Shown: positions 14,722 through 20,614 of the stretch, one piece after another | How positions within the stretch are numbered: the stretch's first letter is position 1 | Layout: every line of letters begins with the position of its first letter | NCBI GenBank assembly: GCA_021784535.1 | Contig: JAJYHW010000012.1 | Location: 1-20,614 of the forward strand | Source: a bacterium | GTDB taxonomy: Bacteria; Patescibacteriota; Microgenomatia; Levybacterales; UBA12049 | Direction of reading: 5' to 3' | DNA: 20,614 nucleotides | Translations under genes and position numbers: made by a program | Notes under the pieces: model-generated | The model's input: only the letters and a program-made list of their open reading frames with translations | Database searches by the model: none | What the model was told of the DNA's origin: nothing

Positions 14722-15449
14722 ATGGATACTTCTGTAATTGCCGCAAAAGCAAAAAAATTATAAAAGAAAATAAGAAATATCTATGTGAACATTTTGCAAA
14801 TTTAAAACAATATCCACCAGTTAAGAATCCTTCAGCTTACTTTATGGCTGGCTCTCATGGAGCAGGGAAGACTGAGTATTCAAAATCCTTTATACAACAA
14901 TTACAGCAAAAGTCTCCGGAACGCAAAATCGTACGCATAGATGCTGATGAAGTAAGAGACTTTATTCCTCAATATGACAAAACAAACGCAAAAGTAATAC
15001 AAAGCGCAGCAGCATTAGGTGTTGAAAAATTACTTGATTGTGTACTGAAGAATAATCAAGATTTTCTTCTGGATGCCACTTTTGCAGATTTTGGCAAATC
15101 ACACCAAAATATTACAAGGTGTTTACATCATAATAAAAAAGTTGGTATAATATATATATATATATATATATATACCAAGATCCATTAGTTGCATGGGGCT
15201 TTACCAAAAAGAGAGAAAAAGTTGAAGGTCGTCCTGTACCTAAAGAAACATTTATTCACGCTTTTTTTACATACAGCTAAAGACAATGTTGATAAAATTA
15301 AAACAGAATTTAAAGAAGAAATTCAGCTTGATTTAATTATAAAAGATGTAGACCAAGGGATACAAAAAACATATTTTAATATCGATCAGGTTGCAAACTA
15401 TTTAAAAATTGAGTATACTCCACAAGCTTTAGATAAATTATTACTATGA
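14722..15449 (+). pseudogene. Zeta-toxin-like kinase gene with three frameshifts at simple repeats
   Basis: Joined across frames, the segment gives a zeta-toxin-like P-loop kinase of about 240 residues: MDTSVIAAKAKK, then KENKKYLCEHFANLKQYPP, SAYFMAGSHGAGKTEYSKSF (Walker A GSHGAGKT), IDADEVRDFIPQY, LLDATFADF, YQDPLVAWGFTKKREKVEGR, then AKDNVDKIKTEFKEE and NIDQVANYLK. Zeta toxins phosphorylate UDP-N-acetylamino sugars, poisoning peptidoglycan synthesis. The frame breaks at an A7 run (14751-14757), a (TA)12 tract (15151-15174) and a T7 run (15262-15268). Each is a slippage site that a change of one repeat unit would repair (one more A, one TA fewer, one T fewer). It may be decaying, phase-variable or affected by sequencing error. 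A 55-codon gene overlaps its end by 4 bases. Confidence 0.75.
15151..15174. repeat. (TA)12 dinucleotide repeat inside the zeta-toxin gene
   Basis: Twelve uninterrupted TA units split the toxin between the KVGII and YQDPLVAWGF segments. Eleven units would restore that frame. Long dinucleotide tracts within bacterial genes are rare and slip readily during replication. Confidence 0.9.
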
Positions 15450-15613
15450 ACGTTTTAAAACTATTTAAAAAAGAAAAAAAGGCTGAAGGCAGAAGCTATT
15501 TCGATCTTTCTTCAAAAGAAAAAAAAGAGATAATTAAGAAGGCTGCAGAAGACGCAAACGAAATGCAGGCTGATTTAATTAAAAAATACGATAAAGCAAT
15601 TTCTACTGTTTAA
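15446..15613 (+). CDS. 55-residue lysine-rich protein paired with the zeta-toxin gene
   Basis: MNVLKLFKKEKK, then SYFDLSSKEKKEIIKKAAEDANEMQADLIKKYDKA. The ATG overlaps the last toxin codon (ATGA). The protein is small, charged and probably helical. I recall similar short proteins behind zeta-like toxin genes in CPR genomes, which makes an antitoxin or accessory role plausible, but this is memory and context only; it does not look like the epsilon antitoxin. Unlike the toxin frame it is uninterrupted, as expected if the neutralising part is kept longer. Confidence 0.6.
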   Translation: MNVLKLFKKEKKAEGRSYFDLSSKEKKEIIKKAAEDANEMQADLIKKYDKAISTV

Positions 15614-15754
15614 ATTCTACTCTCTTATTCATTTTCAAACTTCGTGGTTCAAACTAGGTTCAATGTGGATAAAGTATTTGGACGTAAAATAAAGCTTGTT
15701 TATCGAAACCCAGAAAAGAATAGCGGAGAAGAAATGCTTCCTCAAGGTACAAAC

Positions 15755-16036
15755 CTATAGCTTTACTTTATGCTGTTCCTCTAATTTATCTGCTAAAAAT
15801 GTTTTTATAAGAGCCTGATATGGTATATCTCTCTTATTTGCCAATGATTTCAACTCATAGATAATCCATTCCGGTAAACGAATAGAGATAGATTTTGTAG
15901 TTGTTTTCAGATTGGGAAATATAACACGTTTTGCTTTTGAAAAATCAAAATATTCTGATGTGTCAGCTGTCTCCCAAAAATCTCTCTCTTCATCCTCGTT
16001 TTTAAATTTCGGTATTGTTTTAAGCCTTTGACTCAT
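15755..16036 (-). CDS. brnA: BrnA-type antitoxin (CopG/ribbon-helix-helix family)
   Basis: 93 residues. IPKFKNEDEERDFWETAD and FDFSKAKRVIFPNLKTTTKSI match the BrnA N-terminal region; SISIRLPEWIIYELKSLANKRDIPYQALIKTFLADKL is a ribbon-helix-helix with the conserved SIRLP strand that reads DNA. BrnA neutralises BrnT by direct binding and represses its own operon. The ATG at 16036 lies within the end of the toxin gene (17-base overlap) and has a strong Shine-Dalgarno site, GGAGGG, six or so bases upstream, unlike the leaderless toxin gene. This could favour antitoxin over toxin synthesis. Confidence 0.88.
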   Translation of the reverse strand: MSQRLKTIPKFKNEDEERDFWETADTSEYFDFSKAKRVIFPNLKTTTKSISIRLPEWIIYELKSLANKRDIPYQALIKTFLADKLEEQHKVKL

Positions 16037-16319
16037 ATTCCCTCCTTTCTCTTTTATGCATATCTCTACATGAAATTATTCTTATTTTTTCCTCTCTAAT
16101 AGTAAAAATTGCTGTTAAAAACCTTTTATGATTCGTTATGCCCCATAACATGTGCCTCGCTTCCTTTTCTGATGAATGCTTATCATCTGAAATAATAAAC
16201 TTAGGATCATTAATAAAGACTTCTTCTGCTTCCTGATTTGATACTTTATGCTTTTTATAATTTTTGTCTTTGTTGCCCTTGTCACATTCAAAAACAATTG
16301 GATCAGGAATAATATCCAT
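16020..16319 (-). CDS. brnT: BrnT-type ribonuclease toxin
   Basis: 99 residues, normal size. FECDKGNKDKNYKKHKVSNQEAEEVF matches the BrnT opening (FexDxxKxxxNxxKHgvsFeeA), DDKHSSEKEARHMLWGIT the centre, and AIFTIREEKIRIISCRDMHKRERREY the RelE-like end with the conserved Arg and terminal Arg/Tyr. BrnT is a ribosome-independent RNase that stops growth under stress. First gene of the brnTA operon; its ATG lies 6 bases after a consensus -10, so the transcript is probably leaderless. The module appears intact, unlike the decayed zeta and PIN genes beside it. Confidence 0.88.
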   Translation of the reverse strand: MDIIPDPIVFECDKGNKDKNYKKHKVSNQEAEEVFINDPKFIISDDKHSSEKEARHMLWGITNHKRFLTAIFTIREEKIRIISCRDMHKRERREYESKA

Positions 16320-16325
16320 AAATTT

Positions 16326-16354
16326 AGTATATATACCATATATACGTTTGTCAA
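16326..16354 (-). promoter_or_regulatory. brnTA promoter with overlapping palindromic operator
   Basis: On the minus strand TTGACA (16349-16354), a 17-base spacer and TATACT (16326-16331) form a near-consensus promoter 6 bases before the toxin ATG. Within it GTATATA and TATATAC (16327-16333, 16339-16345) make a 19-base palindrome covering the spacer and -10, the expected place for BrnA autorepression. The hexamers are seen; the repressor assignment is inferred. Confidence 0.75.
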
Positions 16355-16456
16355 TATCTTAATTTTGTTCTCAATGAAGATTAATTTTTGAAACCATGAG
16401 ATACATTGATTATTTGGTAAAAAGAACTCAAGGGAAAAAGGAGATGTCTGGTCTGG

Positions 16457-16539
16457 TGCGGATGAGAGGAGTTGAACCTCCACGCCCTTGCGGGCACTAC
16501 CACCTCAAGGTAGCGTGTATACCATTTCACCACATCCGC
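16457..16539 (-). tRNA. tRNA-Leu (GAG)
   Basis: 83 bases on the minus strand with acceptor GCGGATG/CATCCGC, anticodon stem CTACC/GGTAG around TTGAGGT (anticodon GAG), a class II variable arm (TGCCCGCAAGGGCG) and T arm GGAGG-TTCAACT-CCTCT. Discriminator A; no CCA encoded. Confidence 0.93.
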
Positions 16540-16593
16540 TTATACTACAAATTATTAAACATGAGCTCTCAGGCAGCCGTACCGGCACGAATG

Positions 16594-16676
16594 TGCCCTG
16601 AGAGAGACTCGAACTCTCACGCCATTACTGACACTAGCTCCTGAAGCTAGCCTGTCTACCATTCCAGCATCAGGGC
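16594..16676 (-). tRNA. tRNA-Leu (CAG)
   Basis: 83 bases on the minus strand: acceptor GCCCTGA/TCAGGGC, anticodon stem CTAGC/GCTAG around TTCAGGA (anticodon CAG), long variable arm and T loop TTCGAGT. Discriminator A; no CCA encoded. It lies 54 bases upstream of tRNA-Leu(GAG) on the same strand, so the two are probably one transcript. A GAGCTCTCAGG at 16564-16573, just past its 3' end, can pair with its own 3' strand. Confidence 0.93.
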
Positions 16677-16738
16677 AAAAACACAAAAGAATTGTATCAA
16701 ATACTCGCGCCCTTGACAATTGCTTGAAACTTTGACAG

Positions 16739-16744
16739 TATAAA
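16739..16744 (+). promoter_or_regulatory. -10 box of the first peptidoglycan-hydrolase-like gene
   Basis: TATAAA, 8 bases before the ATG at 16753. TTGACA occurs at 16713-16718 (20-base spacing, long) and TTGAAA at 16724-16729, so the exact -35 is uncertain. Confidence 0.4.
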
Positions 16745-16752
16745 GTATAAAC

Positions 16753-17328
16753 ATGAGAAAGTTTATTTTTGGTACAACTTTCCTGTTGCTGGCTCCATTC
16801 GGTTTGGTCTTTTTATTGATAGCAATTTTAATCGTCTATCAATTTCGTCCGGCTTCCTCTATCCTGGCTTCATCCGCAGACAACTCTGTTGCTTATGCAG
16901 CACTGCCAACATCGCAAAATATTCTCTCCGCGAATATCACACAGGGAGATGGTCGTATAGAACGCATCAGGCAGTTTCTTGCATCCTATAACTCACCACT
17001 GGAACCTTACGCAGAACGCATTGTAAATGATGCTGATAAATATGGTATCGACTATCGTCTCATTGTATCAATTGCCATGCAGGAATCAGGACTTTGCCGC
17101 CATATTCCGGTAAATTCATATAATTGTTGGGGATTTGGTATTTACGGAACAACGGTCAAACATTTCGCAAATTATCAAGAGGGGATAGATACTGTTACCA
17201 GAACTCTTGCTACCAGATACAAAGCACGCGGGCTTATTACTCCGCAGCAAATTATGACTATGTATACACCATCAAGTAATGGAAGTTGGGCATTTGGCGT
17301 GCAGCACTTTATGGATGTACTACAGTAA
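16753..17328 (+). CDS. Membrane-anchored lysozyme-like peptidoglycan hydrolase (glucosaminidase/SLT type)
   Basis: 191 residues. A membrane segment at about 5-30 is followed by a low-complexity linker and a lysozyme-fold domain: PYAERIVNDADKYGIDYRLI, IAMQESGLC with putative catalytic Glu111, SYNCWGFGIYG, HFANYQEGIDTVTRTLATRY and a terminal WAFGVQHFMDVL. It should act on peptidoglycan outside the membrane; glucosaminidase and lytic transglycosylase members share this pattern, so bond specificity is open. Cys115 and Cys125 flank the catalytic loop and could form a disulfide; the paralogue at 17432 lacks both. The gene has its own promoter. Confidence 0.75.
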   Translation: MRKFIFGTTFLLLAPFGLVFLLIAILIVYQFRPASSILASSADNSVAYAALPTSQNILSANITQGDGRIERIRQFLASYNSPLEPYAERIVNDADKYGIDYRLIVSIAMQESGLCRHIPVNSYNCWGFGIYGTTVKHFANYQEGIDTVTRTLATRYKARGLITPQQIMTMYTPSSNGSWAFGVQHFMDVLQ

Positions 17329-17349
17329 AAAGGCTCTTTATTTTCCCTC

Positions 17350-17378
17350 TTGACAATCCTATAGTTATAATCTATACT
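17350..17378 (+). promoter_or_regulatory. Consensus promoter of the second hydrolase gene
   Basis: TTGACA (17350-17355), 17-base spacer, TATACT (17373-17378). Unlike most genes here it leaves a leader of about 45 bases before the ATG at 17432, which holds a terminator-like hairpin. Confidence 0.75.
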
Positions 17379-17388
17379 ACCAAACTAG

Positions 17389-17431
17389 ATCCTCAGGTAT
17401 GTGCCCAAAACACTTACGTGAGGATTTTTTT
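17389..17431 (+). promoter_or_regulatory. Terminator-like leader hairpin before the second hydrolase gene
   Basis: ATCCTCA (17389-17395) pairs with TGAGGAT (17419-17425); inside, GTATGTG and CACTTAC continue the stem with one mismatch around a CCCAAAA loop, and seven T follow (17425-17431) directly before the ATG. This is the form of an intrinsic terminator or attenuator. AGGA in the 3' arm could be the ribosome site, so the fold would also block translation. Confidence 0.6.
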
Positions 17432-17998
17432 ATGAAAAGAAGACTTATTCTTCTTCTCGCAGTAATATTTTTTATTGCGATTTCTACACAAAAAGCCTTC
17501 GCTTACGTCAAAACCGCGGACGTATCTGCTTTAGAAGCAGTTCCTCTGGTGAAAACTCCCTTTACGCTGGAGCAAACTAGTCGTGCCGCGATTCTACGAT
17601 CTTATCTGAAACAATATCATTCACCGCTTGCCGATCACGCAGACAGCTTCATTAAGGAAGCAGATGCCAACCATCTTGACTGGAAAATGGTAGCAGCAAT
17701 CGCGGGTGTGGAATCGTATTTCGGACAAATGATTCCGCCTGATTCTTATAATGCATGGGGATATAACGTATACGGGAATAATGTACGCAGATTTACTTCA
17801 TGGGATAATGGTATTGCCGTGGTAAGTTATGACTTACGCCATATCTACATGAATCAGCGCGGTGCAACCACTATTTATCAAATCGGCGCAACTTATGCTG
17901 CTGATCCAGCATGGGCAAGCAAAGTGCAGCATTTTATGGATGCTATCGATCAGTATTCAAAACGATTCACAGAACCAACACTTTCTATTTCGTTCTAA
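17432..17998 (+). CDS. Secreted lysozyme-like peptidoglycan hydrolase, paralogue of the preceding gene
   Basis: 188 residues from the ATG at 17432; an in-frame ATG at 17399 lies inside the leader hairpin and is rejected. A signal peptide (MKRRLILLLAVIFFIAIS, cleavage likely after KAFA at 24) precedes the same domain as its neighbour: DSFIKEADANHLDWKMVA, IAGVESYFG with putative catalytic Glu94, DSYNAWGYNVYG and WASKVQHFMDAID. The two genes are tandem paralogues but this one has no cysteines at the catalytic loop and is probably released rather than anchored. It probably remodels the wall or is used against others. Regulated by a consensus promoter and a terminator-like leader. Confidence 0.75.
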   Translation: MKRRLILLLAVIFFIAISTQKAFAYVKTADVSALEAVPLVKTPFTLEQTSRAAILRSYLKQYHSPLADHADSFIKEADANHLDWKMVAAIAGVESYFGQMIPPDSYNAWGYNVYGNNVRRFTSWDNGIAVVSYDLRHIYMNQRGATTIYQIGATYAADPAWASKVQHFMDAIDQYSKRFTEPTLSISF

Positions 17999-18004
17999 AT
18001 TTAT

Positions 18005-18010
18005 TATAAT
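18005..18010 (+). promoter_or_regulatory. -10 box of the tRNA-Leu(TAG)-trigger factor transcript
   Basis: A perfect TATAAT 19 bases before the tRNA 5' end. No separate promoter is visible in the 13 bases between the tRNA CCA and the trigger factor ATG, so both are probably one transcript. Confidence 0.5.
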
Positions 18011-18028
18011 ACTGGAGAAGGCCCGAAT

Positions 18029-18114
18029 GCGGGCGTGGTGAAATGGTAGACACGCAAGGTTTAGGACCTTGTGGCCGTAAGGCTGTGGGGGTTCAAGTCC
18101 CTTCGCCCGCACCA
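18029..18114 (+). tRNA. tRNA-Leu (TAG), CCA encoded
   Basis: Acceptor GCGGGCG/CGCCCGC, anticodon stem CAAGG/CCTTG around TTTAGGA (anticodon TAG), variable arm TGGCCGTAAGGCTG, T loop TTCAAGT, discriminator A and a genomic CCA at 18112-18114. It is the only one of the five tRNAs in this window with an encoded CCA. Confidence 0.95.
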
Positions 18115-18127
18115 TCTATCGAAGCAT

Positions 18128-18964
18128 ATGACACTGACACAAATCGATAAACAACAAGACGGAACAATTAAGATTACCATAACCTTACCAAAAGATACAA
18201 TAATTTCAGCTCAGACTGGCGTTATTGATGAAATGGTACAGCGCACCAATGTCGCCGGTTTTCGAAAAGGAAAGGCTCCAAAAGAGATGGCTGCGAGCAA
18301 ATTAAATCCGGAACAAATCCGTGAAGAAGTTCTTAAAAAATTACTTCCTCAAGCATATATAAAAGCAATACAAGAGCACAAGCTCAATCCAATCATGAAT
18401 CCCAAAATTCATGTTGAGAAAATTGAGGACGATAAAGATTGGGTATTTTCTGCACTTACCTGTGAGATGCCGGAGGTTGACCCTGGAAATTATAAAGAAA
18501 ACGTAAAAAAAGTCACTGCAAAAAGCCCCATTATTATCCCCGGAAAAGAAGAAGAAAATAAAAAACCATCTCTTGATGAAATTATTAAAGCAATTCTGGC
18601 AGATGCAAACGTACAAATTCCAGGCGTGCTTGTTGAACAGGAAGCCGACAGATTGCTGTCACAACTACTGAATGATATAAAGCGTCTCGGTCTCAATCTT
18701 GATCAATATCTAGCTTCAACAAACCGCAAGCCTGAAGATCTGCGGGCTGAATATGCCAAACGCGCAGCTGATGATATCAAGCTTGAATTTATTTTACAAA
18801 AAATAGCTGAACTTGAAAAAATTACTGTTGATGAGAAAGAAGTTGAAGAAGCAATTCAAAAAGCAAAAGATCCGGCAGAAAAACAGAATATGGAAGCTAA
18901 TAAATACGTACTTACAGGCATTTTAAGACAACAAAAAACACTGGATCTGTTAATGAATTTATAA
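18128..18964 (+). CDS. tig: Trigger factor, short form without PPIase domain
   Basis: 278 residues against about 430 in typical trigger factor. The N-terminal ribosome-binding domain is clear: NVAGFRKGKAPKEMA holds the GFRxGxxP signature (44-51) that docks on ribosomal protein L23, followed by LKKLLPQAYIKAIQEHKLNPI. After the N-terminal domain (CEMPEVDPGNYK) the chain goes straight to the helical C-terminal arm domain (IPGVLVEQEADRLLSQLLNDIKRLGL onward), so the FKBP-like domain is missing. It should still act as a ribosome-bound holdase for nascent chains. The ATG at 18128 is chosen because earlier in-frame starts lie inside the tRNA-Leu gene. Probably co-transcribed with that tRNA. Confidence 0.88.
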   Translation: MTLTQIDKQQDGTIKITITLPKDTIISAQTGVIDEMVQRTNVAGFRKGKAPKEMAASKLNPEQIREEVLKKLLPQAYIKAIQEHKLNPIMNPKIHVEKIEDDKDWVFSALTCEMPEVDPGNYKENVKKVTAKSPIIIPGKEEENKKPSLDEIIKAILADANVQIPGVLVEQEADRLLSQLLNDIKRLGLNLDQYLASTNRKPEDLRAEYAKRAADDIKLEFILQKIAELEKITVDEKEVEEAIQKAKDPAEKQNMEANKYVLTGILRQQKTLDLLMNL

Positions 18965-19015
18965 TTTGTGGTTGAACTTGATTTATTTACTATTTTGTGA
19001 TAAAGTCCTATAAGT

Positions 19016-19699
19016 ATGTCAGGCACAAAAGGGAAAACGCGAAACACTACAACAAATCCACTTGAACTTGGAAGAGAGACTGTCCGATCTTTAAGAAAAC
19101 AGGCAGTAAAAAAACTTGGTGAAGAAACCAGCATAAACGCCCAAACTTTTCTCGAACAATTGTTGGGCATTAATGTAAAAAACAAACAAGAAACTCCCGC
19201 AGATAGTACACAATCAAATACCCCGGAGAATACTCAAGCAAATACTGGTGCCGTTGAAGTGTTCAGTTTTCTCAAACATCAGGATGCTGCTCCGGATCGC
19301 GCACCACGCCCACAAATTGAAGCAGCTATGAATTATCACAAGGATATTGTAAAAAGCCGCGAGAATACTTCTAAAGGAGAATTGAATGAAATGAAACACA
19401 ATATTGAACAAATTAAAACTGAATTATCCAGGCTTATCGCTTCCTCACATATATTAAAACTTGAATTTGCAGAAGTGGCTGTCGAAAATACGCCAAATGT
19501 CGGGCAATATCACTTAAATTTTTTTGAATGGATGCTCGCTGTTATCCGTGCTGCGCGCGAAAAAGTCGAAGACTCAGGAGCATGGCTTGGAACAGTACAG
19601 GGTAAAAACGCGAAAAGAGGCTACTGGGGCATGTTTAAAAAGCACGGGACAACTTTTGGACTTTCAGGTGAACGCGCCGTCGCTACACAAGTTGGCTAA
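19016..19699 (+). CDS. DUF5660-like conserved CPR protein
   Basis: 227 residues, no membrane segment. Three parts: a basic N-terminus (NPLELGRETVRSLRKQAVKKL), a Gln/Asn/Thr-rich linker (about 55-85), and a C-terminal helical domain ending in NFFEWMLAVIRAAREKVED, SGAWLGTVQGK and YWGMFKKHGTTFGLSGERAVATQ. I recognise this C-terminal pattern from Patescibacteria proteins annotated DUF5660; function unknown. A coiled-coil-like stretch (GELNEMKHNIEQIKTELSRL, about 122-141) suggests oligomerisation. It follows trigger factor by 51 bases on the same strand and converges with the aminotransferase gene 7 bases after its stop. Confidence 0.7.
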   Translation: MSGTKGKTRNTTTNPLELGRETVRSLRKQAVKKLGEETSINAQTFLEQLLGINVKNKQETPADSTQSNTPENTQANTGAVEVFSFLKHQDAAPDRAPRPQIEAAMNYHKDIVKSRENTSKGELNEMKHNIEQIKTELSRLIASSHILKLEFAEVAVENTPNVGQYHLNFFEWMLAVIRAAREKVEDSGAWLGTVQGKNAKRGYWGMFKKHGTTFGLSGERAVATQVG

Positions 19700-19706
19700 A
19701 GTTAGC

Positions 19707-20534
19707 TTATAGACTTCGGATCGCTGCAGCAAACATTTCCATAATCTTTTTTGTATTTTTCCCAATTTTTTCATTCCCAATAGTTGTCGAATCTATTTGG
19801 ACAATTGGAAGTACCTCTTTATTGGTAGCGGTAATAAACGCCTCGTCAGCACGTGCTAATTCATCAAAATGAATATCACGTTCTTCAATTGAGAACTCTT
19901 TCATCACTAAATTAAGAATAAAATTTCTTGTTATTCCAAGCAAAATATTTTTTTTGGGCGTGATTACTGTATTGTTTTTAATGAGAAAAAAATTACTTGT
20001 TGAACATTCCAAAACATTATTTTCAAATATATACAATATTTCAATAGCGCCATTTTTTTTACGCTCAGCCGCCAAAGAAATGGCATTAATGTAATTAGTA
20101 GTTTTTGCTTCAAATAGATGTCGAAGATGTATATCGGTTATTAATTTGCCTCCTTTTTTATAAAGCTTTGCAGGAGGAACGGCAAGCGGCTCTATAAGAA
20201 TTGCAAATATAGGATGTCGAGAATCAAATCCCATTCCATCAATTGTTTTACCGCCCGTGAGCACTATGCGTGCTTGAGCATCTTTCACGTTATTTTTTTG
20301 TAATAATTCATATATTACCTCCTCAATTTTATAATCAGATAACGGAAGGTGTAATGAAAGCAGCTTGGCGGAATTACGCAATCGCTGCAAATGCTCTTTC
20401 ATAAGAAACGGTTTGCCATGATACGTACGGAGAAAATCAAAAACACTATAACCCCGGAGAATCCCAATATCATCAATCCGCACCAATGCATTTTCAAGAG
20501 AAATAATTTTATTGTTAAAATAACAAAAATCCAT
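19707..20534 (-). CDS. Class IV PLP aminotransferase (branched-chain / D-amino-acid type)
   Basis: 275 residues, usual length for fold-type IV. GILRGYSVFDFLRTYHGKPF is the family N-terminal block; Lys144 in EAKTTNYINA is the PLP Schiff-base lysine; Glu176 in LECSTSNFF contacts the pyridine ring; LLGITR (199-203) binds the cofactor phosphate; ADEAFITATNKEVLPI closes the family signature. It should transfer an amino group between an amino acid and a 2-oxo acid in the cytosol. IlvE, D-alanine aminotransferase and aminodeoxychorismate lyase share these motifs, and I cannot decide among them; D-amino-acid supply for peptidoglycan would fit the neighbouring wall genes. Confidence 0.85.
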   Translation of the reverse strand: MDFCYFNNKIISLENALVRIDDIGILRGYSVFDFLRTYHGKPFLMKEHLQRLRNSAKLLSLHLPLSDYKIEEVIYELLQKNNVKDAQARIVLTGGKTIDGMGFDSRHPIFAILIEPLAVPPAKLYKKGGKLITDIHLRHLFEAKTTNYINAISLAAERKKNGAIEILYIFENNVLECSTSNFFLIKNNTVITPKKNILLGITRNFILNLVMKEFSIEERDIHFDELARADEAFITATNKEVLPIVQIDSTTIGNEKIGKNTKKIMEMFAAAIRSL

Positions 20535-20572
20535 AGCGAAAAGATACTATCAGTGCCTGTTTGCCTTTGCAG

Positions 20573-20578
20573 AGTATA
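20573..20578 (-). promoter_or_regulatory. Possible -10 box of the aminotransferase gene
   Basis: TATACT on the minus strand, 38 bases before the ATG at 20534; a closer alternative TAGTAT lies about 9 bases before the ATG. No strong -35 for either. Confidence 0.3.
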
Positions 20579-20605
20579 GCACCTATAATATGATACCATA
20601 AACGT

Positions 20606-20614
20606 ATGGATCAA
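20606..20614 (+). CDS. Possible first codons of a divergent gene
   Basis: ATG GAT CAA at the edge of the window, preceded by TATAAT at 20584-20589 and TATGAT at 20589-20594. Only three codons are visible, so this is a guess from promoter position and divergent layout. Confidence 0.2.

Noticed and set aside
15614..15760. Continuation frame ending GEEMLPQGTNL at 15760
   Set aside because: It has no early ATG and follows directly after a stop codon in the same frame; at most a gene remnant that I cannot identify.
16566..16604. Terminator between the two tRNA-Leu genes
   Set aside because: CTCTCAGG/CCTGAGAG are perfect arms, but the second arm is the tRNA-Leu(CAG) 3' strand and no T-run follows on the transcribed strand; more likely fortuitous similarity to the tRNA end.

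Overview
The window looks like a stretch of a small, AT-rich genome of the Candidate Phyla Radiation (Patescibacteria, Microgenomates-like). This is inferred from compact, shortened versions of housekeeping proteins (a 278-residue trigger factor with no PPIase domain), lineage-typical proteins (a DUF5660-like protein, small single-domain peptidoglycan hydrolases, a zeta-toxin gene followed by a 55-residue partner, BrnT/BrnA), and many genes whose -10 box lies only 6-10 bases before the ATG, which suggests leaderless mRNAs. No database search was possible, so the taxonomy is an inference.

Left flank (1-4608): the 3' end of an IS200/IS605 TnpA gene with a hairpin behind it, a membrane PH-domain protein, tRNA-Phe(GAA), then a leftward pair (MFS transporter followed by a P1B-like P-type ATPase lacking the usual CPx cysteines), divergent from a BcrC-like PAP2 phosphatase.

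Centre (4609-13952): a 9.3 kb integrated element, the most interesting part of the window. It is bounded by a 45-bp direct repeat (44/45 identical) that equals the 3' part of tRNA-Val(TAC) from the anticodon loop onward. An intact tyrosine recombinase sits beside the intact tRNA, and a second short sequence recurs inverted near both ends, like integrase arm sites. The cargo is six enzyme genes and one small unknown gene: a 1011-residue protein that reads as HAD phosphatase + phosphoribosyltransferase-like + phosphoribosylanthranilate-isomerase-like domains, a histidine phosphatase overlapping it by 4 bases, an aldo/keto reductase, an archaeal-adenylate-kinase-like P-loop kinase, an aminoglycoside-phosphotransferase-fold kinase and a HAM1/RdgB-type NTP pyrophosphatase. 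There is no recognisable restriction, CRISPR, plasmid or phage structural gene. The set suggests making, phosphorylating and clearing a phosphoribosyl- or nucleoside-like metabolite; this is a hypothesis.

Right flank (13953-20614): tRNA-Val and its promoter, then a decayed stretch (PIN/VapC tail, aldehyde dehydrogenase remnant, zeta-toxin gene broken three times at simple repeats), a complete BrnT-BrnA module with an operator-like palindrome in its promoter, two tRNA-Leu genes, two paralogous secreted or membrane peptidoglycan-hydrolase-like proteins (the second behind a terminator-like leader hairpin), tRNA-Leu(TAG) probably co-transcribed with trigger factor, a DUF5660-like protein, a class IV aminotransferase and possibly the first codons of another gene.
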